Of a stretch of 5,160 nt of DNA, positions 1 through 5,160 are shown piece by piece. Position numbers and translations under genes: made by a program. The stretch spans positions 15,628 through 20,787 of the forward strand of contig DIMZ01000242.1 in NCBI GenBank assembly GCA_002425825.1, written 5' to 3'. Every line of letters begins with the position of its first letter. Within the stretch, counting starts at the first letter, position 1. The notes below the pieces were generated by a model. The model was not told the origin of the DNA and ran no database searches. It saw only the letters and a program-made list of their open reading frames with translations. This stretch comes from Cloacimonetes bacterium UBA5553. Lineage in GTDB: Bacteria; Cloacimonadota; Cloacimonadia; Cloacimonadales; Cloacimonadaceae.

Positions 1-97
1 GGCAGCTCGAGCTTGTCCGCGAGGGCAAGCCAAGATGGATGAACATCACTCCCACTTGCTGGGAGCACAGAATCCGGCTTACGATCTTCCCTGTTCA
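1..97 (+). ncRNA. rnpB: RNase P RNA, 3' end (partial, 5' part outside window)
   Basis: This is the catalytic RNA of RNase P, which trims the 5' leader from precursor tRNAs. Only the 3' end is present. Bases 67-81 (ACAGAATCCGGCTTA) match the conserved bacterial 3' core that forms the P4 strand, as in the E. coli form ACAGAACCCGGCTTA. Upstream, GATGGATGA at 34-42 corresponds to the conserved GATGAATGA. Bases 11-30 form an 8-bp stem with one G-T pair closed by a GCGA tetraloop, as expected of P18. Bases 49-65 form a 6-bp hairpin (CTCCCA/TGGGAG) in the place of P19, an element many bacteria have and E. coli lacks. The 3' boundary is estimated: the P1 partner strand at the 5' end is outside the window, so it could move by about 10 bases. 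No T-rich intrinsic terminator is seen after it. The identification rests on recalled E. coli sequence, not a search. Confidence 0.88.
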
Positions 98-148
98 TTA
101 TTGATGTTTGCAAGAAGGAACTTTCATGCCTCACAGCAAGTCGAGCAA

Positions 149-153
149 AGGAG
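149..153 (+). promoter_or_regulatory. Ribosome binding site that fixes the start at 159
   Basis: AGGAG lies 5 bases before the ATG at 159. The reading frame is open further upstream, with a TTG at 108 and an ATG at 126, but neither has a comparable site. Starting at 159 also puts the basic-then-hydrophobic export segment at the very N-terminus. Confidence 0.8.
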
Positions 154-158
154 TTAAA

Positions 159-1007
159 ATGATAAAAAAAGCCCTGCTGATAATAGCGGTTTTGGGCATA
201 ATTGGCATTGTTGCCCTCTCTGCCCGCGCACCCAAAGAGTTCGTGCTAAAAACCACCCGCATCGATGAAGCTTCAGGCATTATCCGCAGCATCCTAAATG
301 AAGGCATCTTGTGGACGCATAACGACTCCGGCGGTGAAGCAAGCCTATACGCAATAGACACCCAGGGTAACTTGATTGCCACCTTGCAGCTTCCCGGCAT
401 CAAAAACAGAGATTGGGAAGATATTGCCATCTACAAAGAGCCTAAAAGCGGTGAAAGCTATCTATATGTAGGTGAGATTGGAGATAACTCTGCCCGTTAT
501 CCCTCGGTGTTTGTATATAAGGTGCCCGAACCTTTATTCACAGATGCCGATAGCATTTACACTGCCCAAAGCGTGGAGAAGATAGAAATAACATACGAAG
601 ACGGTGCTCGCGATGCAGAGGCTTTGTTTATAGATCCACATAACGCAGACATATACATCATCTCCAAACGTGAGGAGCATGTTGGGTTATACCGCGTGCA
701 AGCTCCGGACAGTAAAAAGCCGAATACGGCAATAAAAACCACTTCTCTGCCACTTTCATGGGTAACCGCAGCAGATATCTCGCCCGACGGTAAAAAACTG
801 CTGGTAAAGACCTATACATCCATCTTGCAGTATAAGCTAAAGCGCGATAATAATGGCTCAATAATCCCCAAGGGCAAGCCAAGAGCCATGCCATATCGCG
901 TAGAACCCCAAGGTGAAGCTATATGCTTCGACAAAAAGGGGAAGGGTTATTACACGCTTAGCGAAGCAGGTTTGGACAGAACTCAGGTGTTATATTACTA
1001 CAAATAA
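159..1007 (+). CDS. Exported or membrane-anchored beta-propeller-like protein, function unknown
   Basis: A 282-residue protein with no function I can name. The N-terminus (MIKK, then about 17 hydrophobic residues to residue 20) is a signal peptide or membrane anchor. A cleavage site near residues 19-24 is possible but weak, because the ARA at 22-24 is followed by proline. No lipobox cysteine is present. The rest is rich in beta-strand patterns with acidic motifs at intervals: EASGI (37-41), WTHNDSGG (52-59), DWEDIA (85-90), GEIGDN (105-110), DAEAL (152-156), SPDGKKLLV (208-216) and EPQGEAI (249-255). The SPDG segment resembles TolB/WD40-type blades, and the spaced E-A/D-I motifs resemble those of the esterase-like phytase and SdiA-regulated propeller families. 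I infer a calcium- or ligand-binding propeller outside the cytoplasm. No catalytic residue set can be assigned. The start at 159 is chosen for its strong AGGAG site. It follows rnpB and converges on the copper ATPase gene. Confidence 0.8.
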   Translation: MIKKALLIIAVLGIIGIVALSARAPKEFVLKTTRIDEASGIIRSILNEGILWTHNDSGGEASLYAIDTQGNLIATLQLPGIKNRDWEDIAIYKEPKSGESYLYVGEIGDNSARYPSVFVYKVPEPLFTDADSIYTAQSVEKIEITYEDGARDAEALFIDPHNADIYIISKREEHVGLYRVQAPDSKKPNTAIKTTSLPLSWVTAADISPDGKKLLVKTYTSILQYKLKRDNNGSIIPKGKPRAMPYRVEPQGEAICFDKKGKGYYTLSEAGLDRTQVLYYYK

Positions 1008-1017
1008 GCTCTACGCA

Positions 1018-1059
1018 CCTAACGCTTAACGTATAACGTATAACGCTTAACGCATAAAC
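1018..1059. repeat. Six tandem 7-bp units between convergent genes
   Basis: Six head-to-tail heptads read CCTAACG, CTTAACG, TATAACG, TATAACG, CTTAACG and CATAAAC. Five share T-[AT]-A-A-C-G or the very close CTAACG; the last is degenerate. The array fills all but 10 bases of the gap between the stop of the propeller gene and the stop of the copper ATPase gene. It has no strong hairpin and no T-tract, so it is not an ordinary intrinsic terminator. It resembles the short tandemly repeated heptanucleotides known from some cyanobacterial genomes, but no relationship is implied. Confidence 0.8.
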
Positions 1060-3267
1060 CTATATCTTCGCCCGTTTTAGTAGATTGGCATTGCTAACCA
1101 CAGTAATAGAACTACCCGCCATAGCTATTTCTGCCATTACAGGATGCAAGATGCCCAGCGCTGCCAGGGGAATGGCAATCAGATTGTAGAAAAAAGCCCA
1201 GAAGAGATTTTGCTTAATCTTCCTAAAGGTTTGCACAGATAGATTTATCGCCTTGGGTATAAGCTGCAAATCACCACGCAGCAGGGTAATATCCGCTGCT
1301 TCGATGGCGATATCGGTGCCAATGCCCATGGCAAAGCCGATGTCTGCCTGCTTCAAAGCCGGAGCATCATTTATGCCATCACCAATCATTGCCACCACCA
1401 AACCCTTGGCTTGCAGGTCTTTTATCTTGTTTGCCTTGTCAGCAGGCAGCACCTTTGCCATCACGTGCTTAATCCCGCATTTATCGGCAATGGCAGCAGC
1501 CGTAGCTTCGTTATCCCCGCTTATCATATAGGTATCTATTCCACGCACATTAAGCTCGGCTATCACCTGCTTTGCCTCTTCTTTCAGGCTGTCTGCCACA
1601 TAGAACACGCAGAGCAGTTTTTTGTCTGATGCCAGCATCACGGGTGTGGCATGGCTAAGTGTGGCTTCCGGCTGCCAGCTATGCAAAATGCCTTGCTCAG
1701 CCAGATAATCTGCGCTTCCCAGGATATAGCTTTTGCTATCCACTTCGCCACTAATGCCCTTCCCTGAGATAGCAGAAAAGCTGCTCCGCCGCATTACCGG
1801 CGTTTGTTGGGCTGCGGCATGGCTGACTATTGCCCTGGCGATGGGGTGTTCGGAAGCGGATTCCAGGGCGGCGGCAATGCCCAGGTTGTTCATGGCATCA
1901 CCCACAAGGCTATCTATCTGCAAAACTTCCGGCTTGCCGTGGGTTAAAGTGCCCGTTTTATCGAAAACAACGGCATTCACATCCTTCATTCTTTGCAGGG
2001 CTTCTCCATTGCGGATAAGGATGCCGAGATTAGCTCCAATGCCGCTTCCCACCATCAAAGCTGTGGGAGTTGCCAAGCCCAAAGCACAGGGACAGGCAAT
2101 CACCAATGTGGCAATTGCCGCCATCAGAGCAGATGCCAGAGCGTTTTGATGATGCTCCATGGGCATTATGCCCCCTACCAAAGAAACTAACTGGACGGGG
2201 AACAGCATCCACAGGGTAAATACCACCGCGGCTAAAACCAGCACTATAGGGACAAATACAGAGGTAATCTTATCTGCCAAAAGCTGAATCGGCACTTTGG
2301 AATGCTGTGCTTCGCTAACCATGCGGATAACCTGCGCCAAAAAGGTATCGGCACCAACCTTGCTTGCCTTCACCTCCAAATAGCCATCCAGATTTATAGT
2401 TGCGCCCAGCACATTGTCGCCCTCCTTGTGAACCACTGGCATGGATTCGCCAGTTGCCATGGATTCATCCACACTGGAGTTGCCTTTGGTGATTATGCCA
2501 TCAGTGGCAATCTTCATGCCCGGTTTTACGATGAATACATCGCCGGGTTTAAGCTTATGAGCTGCAACTTCCGTCTCAACACCATCAACAAGCACCAATG
2601 CCGTTTTAGCACCCAGATTAAGCAGCTTGCGTATGGCTTCGGAGGCTTTGCCCCGGGCACGGTGTTCCAGATAGCGTCCGGTTAAGTGAAAGGCGATTAT
2701 CATGGCGGCTATGCCGGCAAAGCTATGCGCGGATATACCGCTAACTACCAACGACAAGGGTGCCACCAGCAGAGAGGCAATAGTCCCCATAGCAATCAGT
2801 ACATCCATGTTTGCACCTTTGCTACGTAGCGATTTCCAGGCGGAAACGTACACGCTGCGAGCCGGGAAGAACATGGCGATAAGGCTGAGGACAAACATTA
2901 GCCAGGCGTCCGCTTTATGCCCGAAAATTGCGGCATGAAATGCCATGTGGGGAATCATTAACACTGTTACTATAACGGTTAATACCCAGGCTTTTATCAT
3001 CTTGTTTTTAGCTGCTTGTAGAGAGGCGATCTGCTCGTCGTCACCGATGTTGATGTCTTCACGCACGCTAAAGCCAAGCTTGCTGATAGTTTCCTGAAAG
3101 TCTTTTGCGCTAACCTTGCGGTCGTCATACACCAATGCTGCTTCTTCCAAAGCCAGATTAACGTTTGCGCTAACCACGCCGGGCATTTGCGACAAAGCCT
3201 TTTCTGTTCTTGCGCTACAGGCTGCACAATGCATCCCGTTTATACCAATGTTCATCTTCTGTTGCAT
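1060..3267 (-). CDS. copA: Cu(I)-exporting P1B-type ATPase
   Basis: A 735-residue inner-membrane pump that uses ATP to move Cu(I) out of the cytoplasm. Domains in order: one HMA metal-binding domain (about 5-70) with GMHCAAC (Cys14, Cys17); four membrane segments (about 92-200); the actuator domain with TGES (272-275); two more membrane segments, the second with the metal-site CPC (392-394); the phosphorylation site DKTGT (Asp436); the P1B-specific SEHP (His474-Pro475); SGDN (583-586); MIGDGINDAP (627-636); and two final membrane segments. YN at 694-695 and MAGSS at 716-720 are the companion Cu(I) ligands that mark the P1B-1 subgroup, so copper (or silver) is favoured over zinc or cadmium. 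Length and motifs are complete. The first ATG is used because AAGGA stands 10 bases upstream; a second ATG four codons in has only a weak site. No copper chaperone or regulator gene lies within the window. Confidence 0.96.
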   Translation of the reverse strand: MQQKMNIGINGMHCAACSARTEKALSQMPGVVSANVNLALEEAALVYDDRKVSAKDFQETISKLGFSVREDINIGDDEQIASLQAAKNKMIKAWVLTVIVTVLMIPHMAFHAAIFGHKADAWLMFVLSLIAMFFPARSVYVSAWKSLRSKGANMDVLIAMGTIASLLVAPLSLVVSGISAHSFAGIAAMIIAFHLTGRYLEHRARGKASEAIRKLLNLGAKTALVLVDGVETEVAAHKLKPGDVFIVKPGMKIATDGIITKGNSSVDESMATGESMPVVHKEGDNVLGATINLDGYLEVKASKVGADTFLAQVIRMVSEAQHSKVPIQLLADKITSVFVPIVLVLAAVVFTLWMLFPVQLVSLVGGIMPMEHHQNALASALMAAIATLVIACPCALGLATPTALMVGSGIGANLGILIRNGEALQRMKDVNAVVFDKTGTLTHGKPEVLQIDSLVGDAMNNLGIAAALESASEHPIARAIVSHAAAQQTPVMRRSSFSAISGKGISGEVDSKSYILGSADYLAEQGILHSWQPEATLSHATPVMLASDKKLLCVFYVADSLKEEAKQVIAELNVRGIDTYMISGDNEATAAAIADKCGIKHVMAKVLPADKANKIKDLQAKGLVVAMIGDGINDAPALKQADIGFAMGIGTDIAIEAADITLLRGDLQLIPKAINLSVQTFRKIKQNLFWAFFYNLIAIPLAALGILHPVMAEIAMAGSSITVVSNANLLKRAKI

Positions 3268-3277
3268 GTATTATGTT

Positions 3278-3282
3278 TCCTT
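3278..3282 (-). promoter_or_regulatory. Ribosome binding site of the copper ATPase gene
   Basis: On the minus strand AAGGA (continuing AA) lies 10 bases before the ATG at 3267. Its first two bases are also the last two of the 17-bp palindrome, so a protein or RNA hairpin on the palindrome could mask it. Confidence 0.65.
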
Positions 3283-3297
3283 ATAGTTCTACTATAA
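3281..3297. promoter_or_regulatory. 17-bp perfect palindrome, candidate operator for copA
   Basis: Two 7-bp arms, TTATAGT and ACTATAA, are perfectly complementary around a 3-base centre (TCT). The palindrome begins close to the predicted transcription start and ends in the Shine-Dalgarno site, a typical position for a repressor operator. The arm composition recalls Fur/PerR boxes (TTATAAT-N-ATTATAA), but the spacing differs (7-3-7 here, 7-1-7 there). It does not match the CopY (TACAnnTGTA) or CsoR (G/C-rich) operator patterns. Which regulator binds is unknown. Confidence 0.55.
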
Positions 3298-3301
3298 TGA
3301 T

Positions 3302-3330
3302 ATGATATGCAAATTGCGGCAAACTGGCAA
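3302..3330 (-). promoter_or_regulatory. Sigma70-like promoter of the copper ATPase gene
   Basis: On the minus strand a -35 box TTGCCA (3325-3330) and a -10 box TATCAT (3302-3307) are each one base from consensus and exactly 17 bases apart. Transcription would start near 3295, giving a short leader of about 28 bases. Spacing is standard rather than the long 19-20 bases of MerR/CueR-type promoters, which argues for repression rather than CueR-style activation. Confidence 0.65.
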
Positions 3331-3340
3331 GCTTAGCTTT

Positions 3341-3406
3341 GCTTCCCTGCTGCTTCCCTGCTGCTATCCTGTGTCGAACTAAGGAAAGCAGCAAGGAAGC
3401 AGCAGG
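3341..3406. repeat. Long imperfect inverted repeat built from 11-bp direct repeats
   Basis: Arms at 3346-3370 and 3382-3406 pair at 23 of 25 positions around an 11-base loop. The mismatches are 3366/3386 and 3358/3394. The left arm is itself made of tandem 11-mers: GCTTCCCTGCT occurs exactly at 3341-3351 and 3352-3362, with a degenerate third copy after it. It lies between the hydrogenase terminator and the ATPase promoter and has no T-tract. It may be a dispersed intergenic element or the remains of one; its role is unknown. Confidence 0.75.
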
Positions 3407-3437
3407 AGACAAGCATGCAAATCAGCTTTATGCACAC

Positions 3438-3477
3438 AAAAATCGGGTTCAGTTTACATAGTAACAAACTGAACCCG
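3438..3477 (-). terminator. Intrinsic terminator of the hydrogenase gene
   Basis: A perfect 12-bp stem (3444-3455 with 3466-3477; arm CGGGTTCAGTTT) encloses a 10-base loop. On the minus strand it is followed by A and then TTTTT (3442-3438), and the stem begins 25 bases after the hydrogenase stop. It should end the hydrogenase transcript before the copper ATPase promoter. The plus-direction flank is also A/T-rich but has no T-run. Confidence 0.88.
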
Positions 3478-3502
3478 TATATTATTATTTATAAGAGATA
3501 GC

Positions 3503-5160
3503 TTATTTCTTGGTTACCGAAATGGGACGAGACAAATAGCTGGTGTGAAGCAGCTTCTTGGCTTTTTCAGAATTGGGCTTACCCAAAAACTCCTTGTAAA
3601 GCTTCTGGATGCTTTCTTTGTTGTGCGATTCACGGCGCAGGCACTGCTCGTCTTCTTTATACAGGCCTTTGGCGCGTGCCAAACGAGTGCGGTTTGTGCT
3701 GCGGTAGGGCTGTCCGCCACCACCAACGCAACCGCCTTGACATGCCATAACTTCCACAAAGTGGTATGGCGGTTCTACGCCTTTGGCTTTGGCATCGCGA
3801 ATCTCATTCATCAGCCTGGATACATTACCCAGGCCGGAAGCAACACCAATGCGCACTTCTTTGCCCAAAAGCTCAATTTTGCCCTTTTTAATGCCTTTTG
3901 CGCCACGGACAAAGTCGATGGTCGGATTGGGCAATTCGCTGCCTGTGGCAAGCTTGTATGCGGTTCTAAGGGCTGCTTCCATAACGCCGCCTGTAGCACC
4001 AAAGATGGTTCCGGCACCGCTGTATTCGCCCAGGGGATTGTCCGCAACGCCATCATCCAGCTTTGCCAGGTCTATGCCACGGGTTTTAAGCATACGTGCC
4101 AGTTCACGGGTGGTGATGGTGAGGTCAACGTCCTTATGTCCCGAAGCGTACATGTCTTCCATGCGCTCAATTTCATACTTCTTGGCAGTGCAGGGCATCA
4201 CCGAAACCAGGAAGATTTTGTCCGGGTCTATCTTCATTTTCTCTGCCCAATATGTTTTAACGATGGTGCCAACCATTTGGTGCGGAGATTTGGAGCTGGA
4301 GAAATGGGGAATAAGGTCGGCGTGAAACTTCTCCAGATAATCTACCCAAGAGGGGCAGCAGGTGGTGATAAGCGGGAATTCCTCGGGATGCTGGCTAAAG
4401 ATATGCACAAACTCACTTGCTTCTTCCATAATGGTTAGGTCTGCACCAAAATTGGTGTCGAACACGTACTGAAAGCCCAGTTCGCGCAGAGCGGTGTACA
4501 TCTTGCCCTTCACATTGGTGCCTGTCTTCATGCCAAATTCTTCTCCCAATGCCACGCGCACCGCCGGAGCTTCCTGAGCCACCAACACCATGTCCTTGTT
4601 ATCCAGAGCAGCCCATAGGGCATCGGAATCGTCCGCTTCATAAATGGCTGCCACAGGGCAGTGGGCACTGCACTGACCGCATTTAACGCATTCGGTATCG
4701 TCCAAAGGACGGTTGAAAGTAGGCCCAACAAAGGTATTAAAACCGCGCTCGGAATTTTCCAGCGCGTGCACATCCTGAATCTCGTTGCAAACATATACGC
4801 AGCGTCCGCACTGCACGCAATAAGACTGATCCAAAGTAATGGCAACGGAGGATTCGTCACGCCCCTTGTATTTGCGGTGCACTTTCTTTAGATGCATATG
4901 TCTGATTGCCAGCTCCTGAGACAGTGCCTGCAATTCACAACGGCCGTTCTTTATACATTCCGGGCAGTTGTTGGGATGGTTGGAAAGTATTATCTCCAAG
5001 GCTTCACGGCGCAAATCCAGCAGCTTTTTACCGGTGGTTTTTATCTGCATACCCTCTTCGCAAGGGGTGGAACAGGCGCGTAGCACTCTGCCATTAACCT
5101 CTACCATGCAAACCCCGCAGTTACCAAAGGCGGGTAAATCTTCGTGATAGCATAGATGCG
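3503..5160 (-). CDS. hydA: [FeFe] hydrogenase catalytic subunit, N-terminus outside window
   Basis: It catalyses reversible proton reduction to H2 in the cytoplasm, taking electrons through a chain of Fe-S clusters. 551 codons are visible, and the frame stays open to the right edge, so the ATG at 5107 is internal. Counting from the first full codon (5158): a [2Fe-2S] domain with Cys3, 14, 17 and 29; a His61-Cys65-Cys68-Cys74 [4Fe-4S] site; two ferredoxin clusters (Cys114/117/120/124 and Cys157/160/163/167); then the H-cluster domain with TTCCPSW (Cys267, Cys268), MPCTAKKYE (Cys323) and MACQGGCVGGGG (Cys473, Cys477). The C-terminus (about 484-545) is the small-subunit-like domain ending near LLHTSY. 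This is the M3-type layout of CpI and of HydA in electron-bifurcating HydABC. The T. maritima-type C-terminal [2Fe-2S] extension is absent. All cluster ligands are intact, so it should be active. If it belongs to a HydABC operon, hydB and hydC would be expected beyond the right edge. Subgroup A1 or A3 cannot be settled here. Confidence 0.96.
   Translation of the reverse strand, partial: HLCYHEDLPAFGNCGVCMVEVNGRVLRACSTPCEEGMQIKTTGKKLLDLRREALEIILSNHPNNCPECIKNGRCELQALSQELAIRHMHLKKVHRKYKGRDESSVAITLDQSYCVQCGRCVYVCNEIQDVHALENSERGFNTFVGPTFNRPLDDTECVKCGQCSAHCPVAAIYEADDSDALWAALDNKDMVLVAQEAPAVRVALGEEFGMKTGTNVKGKMYTALRELGFQYVFDTNFGADLTIMEEASEFVHIFSQHPEEFPLITTCCPSWVDYLEKFHADLIPHFSSSKSPHQMVGTIVKTYWAEKMKIDPDKIFLVSVMPCTAKKYEIERMEDMYASGHKDVDLTITTRELARMLKTRGIDLAKLDDGVADNPLGEYSGAGTIFGATGGVMEAALRTAYKLATGSELPNPTIDFVRGAKGIKKGKIELLGKEVRIGVASGLGNVSRLMNEIRDAKAKGVEPPYHFVEVMACQGGCVGGGGQPYRSTNRTRLARAKGLYKEDEQCLRRESHNKESIQKLYKEFLGKPNSEKAKKLLHTSYLSRPISVTKK

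Noticed and set aside
35..157. Short plus-strand frame (40 codons) ending next to the propeller gene start
   Set aside because: It lies mostly inside the RNase P RNA, has no good ribosome binding site and gives an unremarkable peptide.
1008..1059. Possible bidirectional terminator between the convergent genes
   Set aside because: The heptads allow only very short ACGT self-pairing, with no stable stem and no T-tract on either strand.
1733..2149. Plus-strand open frame (138 codons) opposite the copper ATPase gene
   Set aside because: It overlaps conserved ATPase motifs on the other strand and has no family resemblance of its own.
3341..3406. CRISPR-like array
   Set aside because: The 11-bp units are directly adjacent with no unique spacers, and the structure is an inverted repeat rather than repeat-spacer.
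3415..3501. Plus-strand mini-frame of 28 codons in the intergenic region
   Set aside because: It runs through the hydrogenase terminator stem and has a low-complexity Ile/Tyr tail, so it is not credible as a gene.
3545..4438. Long plus-strand open frame (297 codons) opposite the hydrogenase gene
   Set aside because: It is antisense to a gene with every expected cluster motif, its translation is Cys/Phe/His-rich without a recognisable domain, and I saw no convincing ribosome binding site. It is a shadow of the coding strand.

Overview
The window holds four genes: the 3' end of an RNA gene, two complete protein genes and one protein gene cut by the right edge. A partial [FeFe] hydrogenase rich in iron-sulfur clusters points to an anaerobic, hydrogen-metabolising bacterium. 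Strong Shine-Dalgarno sites and a sigma70-like promoter fit a bacterial host. Short tandem repeats between genes and moderate base composition would suit an uncultured anaerobe, for example of the Cloacimonadota/FCB type, but nothing here fixes the phylum.

Layout. (1) Bases 1 to about 97, plus strand: the 3' end of the RNase P RNA (rnpB), recognised from its conserved 3' core and hairpins. (2) Bases 159-1007, plus strand: an exported or membrane-anchored protein of unknown function that looks like a beta-propeller. (3) Bases 1018-1059: six tandem 7-bp units that fill almost the whole gap between two convergent genes. (4) Bases 1060-3267, minus strand: a complete Cu(I)-exporting P1B-type ATPase (CopA type). 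(5) Bases 3268-3502: a regulatory intergenic region. Read in the minus direction it holds the hydrogenase terminator, a long imperfect hairpin built from 11-bp repeats, a near-consensus promoter for the ATPase, a 17-bp palindrome over the predicted transcription start, and a ribosome binding site. (6) Bases 3503-5160, minus strand: the [FeFe] hydrogenase catalytic subunit, whose N-terminus lies outside the window.

How the genes relate. The hydrogenase and the copper ATPase point the same way but appear to be separate transcription units, because a terminator and then a new promoter lie between them. A plausible but unproven link is that copper export protects Fe-S enzymes such as this hydrogenase. 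The beta-propeller gene sits just after rnpB with no clear terminator between, so readthrough is possible. I found no convincing new multi-gene system. The parts most worth a second look are the two repeat structures and the palindrome at the copA start.
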